This document shows positions 44,833 through 53,826 of a stretch of DNA of 64,000 nucleotides, in pieces. The stretch is from positions 1 to 64,000 of the forward strand of contig JAEUUJ010000075.1 of the NCBI GenBank assembly GCA_016786495.1. The letters run 5' to 3'. A program made the translations under genes and the position numbers. Below the pieces are notes generated by a model that worked only from the letters and a program-made list of their open reading frames with translations, ran no database searches and was not told the DNA's origin. Source of the stretch: Cyclobacteriaceae bacterium (GTDB taxonomy: Bacteria; Bacteroidota; Bacteroidia; Cytophagales; Cyclobacteriaceae). Position 1 is the first letter of the stretch. The number at the start of each line of letters is the position of its first letter.

Positions 44833-45396
44833 ATGCGGAAAGTGATAAACTTCTTTAAAGCGTATTGGCATTGGATAGCCTTGTTCATGTTCGGACTGAT
44901 TTATCTGCTATTGGAAGTGCCGTACCGGCAGTCAATGAAAGTCACCTCTCAAACTGTTGCGACCGTTTACGAGGTTACATTTAAGTCTGTCTACTTCGAA
45001 TATTCAGTCGCAGACCGGAAGTACAACGGTCATGAACGTAAAGTCGGTATCATTTCCGATTATGTGAGGCCGGGAGATGGTTTTATGTTGACGTATTCAA
45101 GTAAAATTCCTGGTAACTACCAGATCCAGTTTCATCAGCCGGTCATTTTTGAACCGGCTCAGTTTAAAGCCACGGAAACGGTAGACGTTGATTTTTTTGG
45201 TAGCGGTTCTTTTGTCCGGTTCTGGTATGAAATAGAAGGAGTCCGGTTTGAGCGTATACAGTGTTTAAATAAAATTAGTAAAGCACCTGATAAACAACGC
45301 TATCGTGTGATTTATAACGAAGCACATCCAGACGAAGGCTTCATTGAGATTGATAGTGCTAATCGTTGGGTGATTGCTCCAGGAATTAAACAATAG
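44833..45396 (+). CDS. Membrane-anchored hypothetical protein
   Basis: A 187-residue protein with one N-terminal membrane helix (residues 9-28, WHWIALFMFGLIYLLLE) and a soluble, beta-rich remainder with repeated aromatic residues (VRFWYEIEGVRFERIQ). It recalls DUF3592-type proteins in layout but I cannot assign it. It is convergent with a histidine kinase gene, 36 bp away. Confidence 0.65.
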   Translation: MRKVINFFKAYWHWIALFMFGLIYLLLEVPYRQSMKVTSQTVATVYEVTFKSVYFEYSVADRKYNGHERKVGIISDYVRPGDGFMLTYSSKIPGNYQIQFHQPVIFEPAQFKATETVDVDFFGSGSFVRFWYEIEGVRFERIQCLNKISKAPDKQRYRVIYNEAHPDEGFIEIDSANRWVIAPGIKQ

Positions 45397-45432
45397 CTCG
45401 ACTGTACACCAATCGCGAAGCACTTCTGTTCG

Positions 45433-47364
45433 CTAGTCCGGCAAGTCAATGGTAAATTTTGCGCCTTTACCTTCAACACCTTCAGCCACGATTGTTCCGC
45501 CATGCCGGTCGACAATCTTGCGGCACAATGCCAATCCCAGCCCGGTGCCTTCGAACCGGTCGCGCGAGTGAAGCCGCGTAAACGTTTTGAAAATATCTTC
45601 CGCATGGGAGTTTGGAAAGCCGATGCCGTTGTCTTCCACGGTAATGCGTATAAACGACCCGAGCTCAGTACCATCAACCGGTTGAAGCTGGATTCGTTGG
45701 GTTGAGATCTTCACCACCGGAGGAACCTCCGGACGAATGAATTTCAATGAATTGCTGACGAGGTTGTAAAACAATTGATAAATCAGAATGGGCGTTCCTT
45801 TCAGCGGAAGCAGGTTACTGTAAATGAATTGTGCTTTTGATTCGGTGGTTACCAGTTCCAGGTCTTCCCTGATTTTCATCAACAAATCCTCAAAGTCAAT
45901 AGTCTGTTGTTCAATTCGTGACGTATCAATTCGTGCAAAATCAAGCACACCGTTGATCATGTCCTGCATTCGGTCGGATGCCCGGTCAATCCGGCTGAGA
46001 TAATTCACGGCCTTTTCCGGCAAATCATCTTTGAATTCATGAAGCAGGCGGTCGATAAATGTTTTAACCTTCCGCACGGGTTCCTTCAAGTCGTGGCTGG
46101 CCACGTGCGCAAACTGCTGAAGATCTTCGTTGCTCCGTGCCAGCTCGGAGGTTCGTCTGGCCACCAGTGTGTTCAGTTGATCTTCCAGCGTTTTCATGTC
46201 GTGGATGTCGATAAACGCACCAACCCATTTAACAACGGTGCCCTGATCGTCTGTGATGGGTTCAGCAACCGAGCGATGCCAGCGGTAATTGCCGTGAGCA
46301 TCTTTTAAACGCACTTCAAATTGGAAAGGCCGTTGTTCTTGTTTGCCTCGGTTCCATTCCGATTCGGCCCGTTCGCGATCCTGCGGATGACAACTGCTAA
46401 TCCAACCGTGTTCAAGTTCATCTGTTCCGAAGTACTCGATCCAGCGGCTCGACCGGTATTCATGATTTCCAAAAAAGTCGCTCACCCAAATGATCTGGGG
46501 GAGATTTTCTGCGAGCAACCTGAACTTTTGTTCTTTTTGCCGGATGGCTTCAATTGCATTGCGTTCTTCGGTAATGTCGATGGTGATCCCCGTGAGAACC
46601 AGCGGGTCACCGTTAGCATCATAATCATATCGACCCAGCGACTTCATCCAGCGCATAACTCCGTCACCGGCCCGCTTGATCCGGTAAACCGCTTCGTATT
46701 GTTCGCGGGTTTCCAGCGCGCGCGCCACCTGATAAAAAGCATCTTCACGGTCTTCCGGGAAAATCACTTTGTGCCAGTCTTCATACACGAGGTTTTGTTG
46801 ACCGGGATCATAACCCCACATCTTCTTATGGTATTCCGACCAGGTAAGCGTTTGTGTTTTTACATCCAGTTGCCACGTGCCCGCATTCGATGCGGTGGTA
46901 GCGAGTTGCAAATGAGCCGAGATATTCCGGAGTTTCTCTGCAGCCATGCGTTCGTCATGAATATCGACCACGGTACCAATCATCCCTTCGTAGTCACCCG
47001 CGGCATTGAATTTCGGACGACCCGTGTCGGTACACCATCGGTACTGACCGTCATGGCGTTTTAATCGATACACAATTCGAAAAGGTTTTTTTGCTGCGTT
47101 TGCAGCAAGGAAAATGTCGGCCGACATCTGCTTGTCGTCAGGGTGTGTGGCATCAAGCCAGCCATACCCGAGCGCCTGATGTTCCTGCTGACCGGTGAAC
47201 TCAAACCAGTTTTGGTTCAGGTACGTGCAATACCCGGACGGGTCTGTAATCCAGACAATAGCCGGAATCGTATCGGTAAGTTGCCGGAAGTAGTTTTCAC
47301 TGTTGGCGGAGGCCCGGTGAGCGCTTCCCGTGATGTCTCTTTTATCGCCAGAATATTCGCTCAT
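45433..47364 (-). CDS. Multi-PAS sensor histidine kinase (soluble)
   Basis: A 643-residue kinase without membrane segments. Three PAS domains in series (about 25-140, 150-270, 280-395; for example AIVWITDPSGYCTYLNQNW), a coiled-coil link, a HisKA box FAHVASHDLKEPVRK with the phospho-histidine near residue 423, and an HATPase_c domain with NSLKFI (N box), DNGIGFPNS (G1) and GTGLGLALC (G2). The receiver at 47485 lies 120 bp upstream on the same strand and the two may be one system. It senses an unknown soluble signal. Confidence 0.92.
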   Translation of the reverse strand: MSEYSGDKRDITGSAHRASANSENYFRQLTDTIPAIVWITDPSGYCTYLNQNWFEFTGQQEHQALGYGWLDATHPDDKQMSADIFLAANAAKKPFRIVYRLKRHDGQYRWCTDTGRPKFNAAGDYEGMIGTVVDIHDERMAAEKLRNISAHLQLATTASNAGTWQLDVKTQTLTWSEYHKKMWGYDPGQQNLVYEDWHKVIFPEDREDAFYQVARALETREQYEAVYRIKRAGDGVMRWMKSLGRYDYDANGDPLVLTGITIDITEERNAIEAIRQKEQKFRLLAENLPQIIWVSDFFGNHEYRSSRWIEYFGTDELEHGWISSCHPQDRERAESEWNRGKQEQRPFQFEVRLKDAHGNYRWHRSVAEPITDDQGTVVKWVGAFIDIHDMKTLEDQLNTLVARRTSELARSNEDLQQFAHVASHDLKEPVRKVKTFIDRLLHEFKDDLPEKAVNYLSRIDRASDRMQDMINGVLDFARIDTSRIEQQTIDFEDLLMKIREDLELVTTESKAQFIYSNLLPLKGTPILIYQLFYNLVSNSLKFIRPEVPPVVKISTQRIQLQPVDGTELGSFIRITVEDNGIGFPNSHAEDIFKTFTRLHSRDRFEGTGLGLALCRKIVDRHGGTIVAEGVEGKGAKFTIDLPD

Positions 47365-47484
47365 GTTCCCGTATCCCTCGTAACGACTAGTGATGAAAAA
47401 GGTAAAATTTTGTTCAGAACTTACACCATCTTGCTTTGACTGACAACGGGAATTCGTTCCGGAACGTGCTCACCAGTTGAATTT

Positions 47485-47898
47485 CTAAACAGCTGCGCCA
47501 TCTCCATCAAGTAATTGGCGTGTTATGTCGGTGAGTACCTGCTGAAGCACTTTTATTTCAGACGGTTTTGTAATAAATCCGGATGCACCCAACTCCCTTG
47601 ATAACTGCTGATCCCGGGCATGTGATGAGGTTGAGTACATAAAAATCGGGATTCGTTCACCAATCATGGATTCCCGCAATTGTTTAAGGCACTGCCACCC
47701 GTCAACGCGGGGCATATTAATGTCCAGAAAAACAGCATCCGGTAACAGCGTTTCGGTAAGCCGCAGCAAATCGCGCCCGTCTTCCACGTGTACAAACTTG
47801 ACGTTTGGTGCAACATCCGCCAGGACCGACTCAAACAACTCCGCGTCATCAAAGTCATCGTCAGCAAGGATGATTGTATAGTTCTTTTCGAGCCCCAA
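47485..47898 (-). CDS. Stand-alone response regulator
   Basis: A 137-residue receiver domain. Acidic residues D13-D15, phosphoacceptor D59 in FLDINMPRVDG, YSTSS and the lysine in ITKPS are in place. The start is TTG at 47898; an in-frame TGA upstream leaves no other start. It lies between two histidine kinase genes on the same strand: the kinase at 45433 is downstream and that at 48152 is upstream, separated by 253 bp with many repeats. Confidence 0.88.
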   Translation of the reverse strand: MGLEKNYTIILADDDFDDAELFESVLADVAPNVKFVHVEDGRDLLRLTETLLPDAVFLDINMPRVDGWQCLKQLRESMIGERIPIFMYSTSSHARDQQLSRELGASGFITKPSEIKVLQQVLTDITRQLLDGDGAAV

Positions 47899-47933
47899 GC
47901 GTAAAAGTTGTTGTAGAAGTCAGACCATGCAAA

Positions 47934-48090
47934 TTAACCAAATCAATGAAAGGTTTTGGTCTTTAACCAAATCATTTTGTGCACGTGAGTCCTGAAAAAG
48001 TGTAAGCACCACGTGTTTTCTTACACGGTGTAAAGTTTGGCCCCGTTTGATTTTCGAATTTGAATCAAAAACGAGATTGATTTTAATCAA
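47934..48090. promoter_or_regulatory. Repeat-rich regulatory region between kinase and receiver genes
   Basis: TTAACCAAATCA occurs twice (47934-47945, 47963-47974, 29 bp apart). GTGTAAG/CTTACAC inverted repeats cover 48000-48026, then CTTACACGGTGTAAAG. Two TTGATT/AATCAA palindromes lie at 48047-48068 and 48077-48090. The region (47899-48151) holds no gene; it may contain the receiver promoter and operators. Confidence 0.5.
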
Positions 48091-48151
48091 CGATAACATC
48101 AGGGACAATGAGCCAGCGAAGCGTTATACGTTGACACACACCGGTACGTAA

Positions 48152-50011
48152 TTAAGTTCTTTCGCGCGGCTCGTTTTTTAGCGTCACCACAAACGAGCAG
48201 CCCTTTCCCGACCCCGATTGTATTTCAATAGAGCCTTTCAGTTTTTCGATTGTTTCTTTCACAACGTATAAGCCTATTCCCGACCCGGCCTGTGTATTCG
48301 CCAGCCGGAAAAACATTTTGAAAACCTTGTCGTGGTACTCTGGCGGAATACCAATGCCATTATCCTGCACCTGAATGACCACTGAGTCGCCCTTTTGGCT
48401 TGCGGAAATGCGGATGATTTTTTCTGTTGCATCCTGCCGCTGAAACTTGATGCTGTTGGATATCAGATTGTCAAGAATAATCTGAAATCGTTGTTGGTCT
48501 GAGTATAAGACCACTGTATCGTCCATATCGACCTTGAATTGAATGCCTGCAGCGTTCTTCATGTGGCGCAGTTGTTCAATTGAACTTTCCACCGTTTTCC
48601 GCACGGGAATTGACTTGCAATCCAGGTCTGCGCGGTGGTTGCGGGAGTGATTCAGGATGTTCCAGATAAACTTGTCGAGGCGGTTAATGCTGTCGCGGAT
48701 CATGGCGCAGTATTCGGCCGTTTGAGGCTCGGTACTTTCATGTTCCAGCAGGTTAACCAAACCAAGAATGGAGGTGAGGGGTGAGCGTAAGTCGTGTGAC
48801 GCGCTGTACACAAACCGGTCGAGTTCGGAGTTTGTTTTTTGAAGTTCCTCATTCTTCTTCATCAACTCTGCTTCGGCAAGCTCGCGTTCGCGGATGCTTC
48901 TGATCAAGCGCAGCTCGGAGAGCTTTCGTTCCGTGATGTCGCGGCCATGACAGGCCGCACCAATAATTTCTTCGTTTTTGTGAATGGGACTGAAGGAAAT
49001 CTCCATCCACGATTCGCTCGGTCCTTCCGTGTGTTCGGTGATCATGAACGGCTCACCGGCAAATGCCCGCTGATAGGCAGCCTGAAACCGTTTGGCGTGA
49101 TCGGCTGAATACGCATACGACAAAACATGATCGCCCCGGTCGATGGTGCGGCCCGACTGATTGACCGCCTGACGAAATGGTTCGTTCGACGTGATCAGGT
49201 TGAACGAATGGTCAACGCTCCACATCAGGTCTGGCGTGTTGTTGATGAGCGCATCCAGGTTGTTGCGATCGAACTCGCGTTGCTGTTCTGCAGCCTTCCG
49301 TTCAGAAATGTCGCGGAAGTTCGAAACCATTGCCTCAATGCCGGGCTCATGCAGCATGTTGGTTACAGTGCCTTCACACCATACCCAATGGCCTTTTTTA
49401 TGACGCCTCCGTTGCGTGAAAGTAAAGAATGCTCCCGGTTGTTGAATAATTTCCGTTCTGTTCGCGGTAAAAACTTCGAGGTCATCGGCATGAATGAGGT
49501 TGAAGAGGGAAGTATTCACAAGTTCTTCCGGATGATAACCCAGCACTGATAAAACAGCCGGGCTCGCATAGGTGTACACCCCATCGCGTGTGGCGAGTGT
49601 TTTCATGTCCTTACTCTTTTCAATGAGTGCGCGAAAGCGTGCTTCATTCTTTTGGATCATCAGGGCTGCCTTACGCTGTTCTGTCCGGTTAACCGAGAGG
49701 ATAAGGATTCCTTCGGGAATAGGCTGGATGCTGAGATCGAAGTATCCGATAGCACCATCCGGAAATTTGAATTCGGTTTCAAGCCTGTCGGCGATCCGCT
49801 CCGTCATGCATTTGTTAAGAACGGCAAACAGCGGTGTCTGCTCAACTCCGGGATACAAATCCATTACCCGGCTTCCTACAAGTTGTTGCCGGTTAAACTG
49901 GCTATACTCCAGCAATGCGTCATTGACATAGAGATACCTGAAATCAAAATCAATTACCTGGACACCTTCCAGCAAAGTGTCCAGTATGAGGAACCTGGTG
50001 TCCGGGTTCAT
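48152..50011 (-). CDS. Multi-PAS sensor histidine kinase (soluble)
   Basis: A 619-residue kinase without membrane helices. Three PAS domains (about 5-110, 125-240, 250-365; IDFDFRYLYVNDALLEYS), a coiled coil of ERELAEAELMKKNEELQ type, a HisKA box YSASHDLRSPLTSIL near residue 400 and an HATPase_c domain with DNLISNSIKFQ (N), DNGIGIPPEY (G1) and GSGIGLYVVKE (G2). Its start is ATG 50011. A 10-bp palindrome TCTGTACAGA (50035-50044) lies just upstream. Confidence 0.92.
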   Translation of the reverse strand: MNPDTRFLILDTLLEGVQVIDFDFRYLYVNDALLEYSQFNRQQLVGSRVMDLYPGVEQTPLFAVLNKCMTERIADRLETEFKFPDGAIGYFDLSIQPIPEGILILSVNRTEQRKAALMIQKNEARFRALIEKSKDMKTLATRDGVYTYASPAVLSVLGYHPEELVNTSLFNLIHADDLEVFTANRTEIIQQPGAFFTFTQRRRHKKGHWVWCEGTVTNMLHEPGIEAMVSNFRDISERKAAEQQREFDRNNLDALINNTPDLMWSVDHSFNLITSNEPFRQAVNQSGRTIDRGDHVLSYAYSADHAKRFQAAYQRAFAGEPFMITEHTEGPSESWMEISFSPIHKNEEIIGAACHGRDITERKLSELRLIRSIRERELAEAELMKKNEELQKTNSELDRFVYSASHDLRSPLTSILGLVNLLEHESTEPQTAEYCAMIRDSINRLDKFIWNILNHSRNHRADLDCKSIPVRKTVESSIEQLRHMKNAAGIQFKVDMDDTVVLYSDQQRFQIILDNLISNSIKFQRQDATEKIIRISASQKGDSVVIQVQDNGIGIPPEYHDKVFKMFFRLANTQAGSGIGLYVVKETIEKLKGSIEIQSGSGKGCSFVVTLKNEPRERT

Positions 50012-50034
50012 ACAAAAACTGGTTAATTAGACAA

Positions 50035-50044
50035 TCTGTACAGA
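50035..50044. promoter_or_regulatory. TCTGTACAGA palindrome before the kinase gene
   Basis: A perfect 10-bp palindrome 24 bp upstream of the kinase start at 50011. A near-identical TCTGTAACAGA is at 40574-40584. Placement suggests an operator or autoregulatory site. Confidence 0.4.
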
Positions 50045-50165
50045 CGGATCGGTCAGACAAAGGGTGGGAGGGGATTGCAATCCGTGTCTTTAAATTTGCT
50101 CCTTTATTCAATCCCGTGCAAGGCTGACCGTGACTTTCAGGATATTTTACCGATGAAGTTCAATC

Positions 50166-50182
50166 ATAGGAGTTACTCCTAT
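50166..50182. promoter_or_regulatory. ATAGGAG-TTA-CTCCTAT palindrome
   Basis: A perfect 7-bp inverted repeat with a 3-bp spacer, 130 bp before the small membrane protein at 50313. The gap 50012-50312 otherwise holds no gene I can support. Confidence 0.4.
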
Positions 50183-50312
50183 GGAAATTACTGTCGTAAG
50201 CGCGTTTCTGGCGCTATTCGTTCCGGGAAATTTTGCGTTCTGCTTCATTCTGCCGGTGGTGCCGAAGTCACTTACAAGGGCTCGTGTTTGCAACTTTTCA
50301 TTACCTTTAAGG

Positions 50313-50498
50313 ATGCTGATTGCTGCATTGATTATTGGGGGGATTTTGATTCTTGCGGGGCTTGGTCGAACGCTCTACAAAGGACAGTATACCTCTTTGC
50401 GCAATTTTTTGCTGACCATGTTTTTCCTCGACCTGGTTTTTGATGCAGACGACTTCGGGTCGGATGTGGATTCCGACACGCCCGATATTGATTTCTGA
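50313..50498 (+). CDS. Small membrane protein
   Basis: About 61 residues from ATG 50313 with one hydrophobic helix (residues 3-20), a basic loop, a second hydrophobic segment (FLLTMFFLDLVF) and an acidic tail ending DVDSDTPDIDF. The frame is open further upstream to ATG 50181, but that part lacks protein-like character. It is adjacent to and convergent with the lipoprotein gene at 50499. Function unknown. Confidence 0.5.
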   Translation: MLIAALIIGGILILAGLGRTLYKGQYTSLRNFLLTMFFLDLVFDADDFGSDVDSDTPDIDF

Positions 50499-50891
50499 TT
50501 ATTCCAGTAGCTTTTTCAGCTGTTTTTCGATTTCAACTAATTGCTCGCTGCCGGGTTTAAGAATAATTGAGTTCTTTTCTGTACCGCTGAAGGTCGTAAT
50601 CACACCGCTGGTTTTGATCCGGTCGGGGAGGTGAATGTCGTGCTTCGTTTTGGCGGATTCGAACATCGCGCGAACATGACGAAATTGCCGGGGCGTAAGC
50701 GCTACTTTTTTGGGAACACCTCCGCTGTAAAATCCGGTGGAGCTTTCTTCAGGCCTCACGGGAATGTATTCCAGCGAATCGGAGGTCAGAACATAAACAT
50801 TAGCGCTTCCATCGGCATAGTGATAGTACGTTTGATTGTCCATACACGCGGTGGTTAAGAGGATCAGAAGAATGCTGAAAAGGCGGTGCAT
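50499..50891 (-). CDS. Small putative lipoprotein
   Basis: A 130-residue protein from ATG 50891 (MHRLFSILLILLTTACMDN), with lipobox LTTAC and following MDN. The mature part is soluble with charged residues; the C-terminus is helical (EQLVEIEKQLKKLL). An upstream extension in the frame lacks a plausible start. It lies 31 bp after the small gene at 50923 on the same strand. Function unknown. Confidence 0.7.
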   Translation of the reverse strand: MHRLFSILLILLTTACMDNQTYYHYADGSANVYVLTSDSLEYIPVRPEESSTGFYSGGVPKKVALTPRQFRHVRAMFESAKTKHDIHLPDRIKTSGVITTFSGTEKNSIILKPGSEQLVEIEKQLKKLLE

Positions 50892-50922
50892 GATGCAAGG
50901 TACAAAACGTATCCAACTCCGG

Positions 50923-51174
50923 TTATAATTTCTGATCGAGCAGCATCTCTTTAAATTCGTCAAAATCGGTGACCACTCCGGCTAAAAATGCCTCGTCATT
51001 ATACGACATGATGAATTCGTAGTCCTCGCGCCAGAATTTTACACCTTTGTAAATAAAGATCTGACTTTCTTTTTCCTCGTTGATGGTATTGAATACGTGC
51101 ATCAGCGTATCGTTCGATTCAATCCTGATTTCCTGCGCAACAGGTGTATCTTTTTTCGGCTCCATCGTTTTCAT
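50923..51174 (-). CDS. Small conserved-looking hypothetical protein
   Basis: An 83-residue soluble acidic protein (IESNDTLMHVFNTINEEKES). The first codon may be ATG 51174 or the next ATG three codons later. It precedes the lipoprotein gene on the minus strand and is divergent from the MFS transporter. No family is recognised. Confidence 0.65.
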   Translation of the reverse strand: MKTMEPKKDTPVAQEIRIESNDTLMHVFNTINEEKESQIFIYKGVKFWREDYEFIMSYNDEAFLAGVVTDFDEFKEMLLDQKL

Positions 51175-51353
51175 AACCCGGTCTGACGTTTAGTGTGCGT
51201 CAAAGGTAACGTGATGCGTCCGGCATTTGAAAGCCTGAATTCGGCCCGCGACACAAATTGTCATCGTTGTATAGCCCGTTTTTTTTATTGCCCGGAATTC
51301 ACACAGATCGTATTTTTTCCAATCATTCTTATATCTTGGCAACGCTTTGATCT

Positions 51354-52685
51354 ATGCAGCTAACCTATAACAACCCCCAAACCGTAAAAGCCTGGTGTAT
51401 GTACGACTGGGCGAACTCGGTGTATAACCTGGTCATCACCACAACATTTTTCCCGATTTATTTTTTGGCTGTCACGAAAGACGATGTGCCATTCCTCGGG
51501 CGGGTATTCAAAAATTCAGCGCTATACGATTATGCGCTGGCCTTTGCATACCTGTTCATTGCCTTGCTGTTGCCCATTCTTTCATCGATTGCCGACAGCC
51601 AGGGGAATAAGAAACGCTTCATGCAGTTTTTTACCTACGTGGGCGGACTGGCGTGTATCGGGATGTTCTGGTTCCGGGGCGATAACGTGGGCTGGGGAAT
51701 TACATGTTTCATTCTTGCCGTAATCGGATACGCAGGCGGGCTGGTATTTTACAATTCCTATCTCCCGGAAATCGCTGCGCCTGAAGACCGCGACAAGATC
51801 AGCGCACGCGGCTATGCGATGGGCTACGCGGGCAGTGTGATTCTGCAGATGGTTGGTTTCGCGCTTGTATTGTATTTCAATTCACAGGCAGAAGCGCAAT
51901 CGAACAATGAATTAAAACTGATGGGCCCGCTCGTAACGTTCTTCCTGGTAGGTCTTTGGTGGATTGGCTTCGCGCAGGTCACGTTCCGGAAACTTCCCGC
52001 GAACAAACCTTCTGCTGAAAAATTCAGTTATGGATTTCTTACAGCCGGTTTTATTGAATTAGGAAAAGTGTGGCGGCAGGTTCGCAAACTTACAGTACTG
52101 AAATGGTATCTGGTGGCATTCTTCTTTTACAACATGGGCGTTCAAACCGTGATGCTCGCGGCCACCATTTTTGGAAGCAAGATGCTTGGTCTCCCAACCG
52201 ACAAACTCATTATCACGGTGGTGCTCATTCAGCTTGTGGCGATTGCGGGAGCCTTCCTGATGTCGAAACTGTCGGAGCGCTTTGGCAACCTGCATGTATT
52301 GATGGGCGTGGTGTTGTTCTGGATTTTACTATGTGTCGCGGCATATGAAATGGCATCGTTAAAAGAATCCGGACATAACGTTGAGTTTTACTTTTATGGC
52401 CTTGCGGTAGCGGTGGGTCTCGTGATGGGTGGAATCCAGTCGTTGAGTCGCAGTACGTACAGCAAACTGATGCCTGTCACGAACGACACGGCTTCCTTCT
52501 TCAGCTTTTACGATGTAACGGAGAAGATTGCCATCGTAATCGGTGTGTTCACGTTTGGATATATCGATGAGTTGCTCGGGATGAAGCACTCGGTGCTTTC
52601 GCTGATTGTATTCTTTGTGTTGGGATTTACAGCTCTTTCCATCACGTACCGGCATCAACGGAAAGCGAACGCAGCTACCCGTTAA
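51354..52685 (+). CDS. MFS transporter, UMF1/Atg22-like
   Basis: A 443-residue 12-helix major facilitator. The N-terminus YDWANSVYNLVITTTFFPIYF and the later GYAMGYAGSVIL segment match the UMF1/Atg22 group; the Q-S-L-S-R-S motif between helices 10 and 11 is also typical. In yeast Atg22 exports amino acids from the vacuole; in bacteria the substrate is unknown. It is convergent with the gene at 52682 (4-bp overlap). Confidence 0.87.
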   Translation: MQLTYNNPQTVKAWCMYDWANSVYNLVITTTFFPIYFLAVTKDDVPFLGRVFKNSALYDYALAFAYLFIALLLPILSSIADSQGNKKRFMQFFTYVGGLACIGMFWFRGDNVGWGITCFILAVIGYAGGLVFYNSYLPEIAAPEDRDKISARGYAMGYAGSVILQMVGFALVLYFNSQAEAQSNNELKLMGPLVTFFLVGLWWIGFAQVTFRKLPANKPSAEKFSYGFLTAGFIELGKVWRQVRKLTVLKWYLVAFFFYNMGVQTVMLAATIFGSKMLGLPTDKLIITVVLIQLVAIAGAFLMSKLSERFGNLHVLMGVVLFWILLCVAAYEMASLKESGHNVEFYFYGLAVAVGLVMGGIQSLSRSTYSKLMPVTNDTASFFSFYDVTEKIAIVIGVFTFGYIDELLGMKHSVLSLIVFFVLGFTALSITYRHQRKANAATR

Positions 52686-53824
52686 CGGGCCCGGTCACGT
52701 TTCGAAAAGCGGAAATTGTATTTGTACCGATATCCGCCTGCGTACGAAAGTTTCAGGTGGAAGTACATGGTCTTGCTGTTGTTTGAAAACACCGTTTTGT
52801 TCAGCGAGTTTTTCGCCACTTTTAGAAAAGGCAATCCCCAATCGGTCACCAGTTGAATATCATAGGGTTTCCCTTTGTTGTCGACTGAAAACTTGAGCGA
52901 CATGTAGTTATCTCCCCGTTGGTAGTAATCTTTTCGGGCTGACTTTAAATCGGAGTTAATGATATAGTTCATTTTCTGCCGCAGGTCGAAACTGAATTCA
53001 CGTAAATCGCTGGGATACCGGTTGAAGAAGTACTGTTGCGATTCGCTGCAACTTTCGCGTTCAAACGTTTCAATGCTGGTCAGGTAATTACCCAAAAAAA
53101 ATGTATTCAAGCGGGCAATCGCACCCCGGGTTCTCATGTGCCGTTTCGACACGTTGCTTGTTTTAACAAGTTTGCCTTCATGGTATTTTTCCATGTAGTA
53201 CGCCTGCTTGTTCCGGTCGGGAATAATCCATTTTCCCACCGGCTTGCCATCTACAATTTCACCGGCCGCCATGATTCCGTTGTCGTTGCTCGTGATCATG
53301 GGCAGATTTTCAAATTCAGGGATGCCGCGCACCAGTCCGTAAAAGGAACCCTTGCCGTTGTCCACCTGCACGTTGCCGTTGGGATCAACAAACCTCACCA
53401 TCAGCATGGTGGAGTCCGTTGCGCTCAGGATTCGTTCGAGTAAACCGTTGGGGTAGTAATATTCCCAATTGCCGACAGGCTTGTTGTTTTCGTAATACCC
53501 ACGACAAAAGATCACGCCATGCGGGTAATACACTTCAAAGTATCCGTGCTTCAATCCGGCCTGGTAAACACCCCTCCCTAAAAGTTTATTATCAACACCG
53601 TGGTCCTCGAAGTAGCCGTTAAAATCTCCGTTATCGGTTACGCGGATTCTCCGAACATAATCGTAGCAGTCCTTTTCAGTAAACATGTAGTCCTTGTTGA
53701 AATACAAGGCTACACTGTCGTCCTGAATAAGTTCGTAGTAAACAATAGATGTTTGTGCTGCGAGTTTTTCAGGGCAGAGAGCGATGGCGATTGTGCAAAA
53801 GAAAAGAACCCGGAGCAGCCGCAT
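52682..53824 (-). CDS. Secreted protein with MORN-like repeats and TonB-C-like end
   Basis: A 380-residue exported protein (signal peptide to about KLAAQ). The N-terminal half has repeats of the type G-x-Y-x-x-G-x-K-x-G-x-W/Y-x-x-Y-P-x-G (LGRGVYQAGLKHGYFEVYYP), like MORN/YwqK antitoxin repeats. The C-terminus (MSLKFSVDNKGKPYDIQLV) resembles a TonB C-terminal domain. It follows the AMP nucleosidase gene by 2 bp on the minus strand. The role is unknown. Confidence 0.7.
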   Translation of the reverse strand: MRLLRVLFFCTIAIALCPEKLAAQTSIVYYELIQDDSVALYFNKDYMFTEKDCYDYVRRIRVTDNGDFNGYFEDHGVDNKLLGRGVYQAGLKHGYFEVYYPHGVIFCRGYYENNKPVGNWEYYYPNGLLERILSATDSTMLMVRFVDPNGNVQVDNGKGSFYGLVRGIPEFENLPMITSNDNGIMAAGEIVDGKPVGKWIIPDRNKQAYYMEKYHEGKLVKTSNVSKRHMRTRGAIARLNTFFLGNYLTSIETFERESCSESQQYFFNRYPSDLREFSFDLRQKMNYIINSDLKSARKDYYQRGDNYMSLKFSVDNKGKPYDIQLVTDWGLPFLKVAKNSLNKTVFSNNSKTMYFHLKLSYAGGYRYKYNFRFSKRDRAR

Positions 53825-53826
53825 GC

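Noticed and set aside
50075-50443. Frame of 122 codons overlapping the small membrane protein at 50313
   Set aside because: Out of frame with the hydrophobic, more protein-like reading and without any motif.
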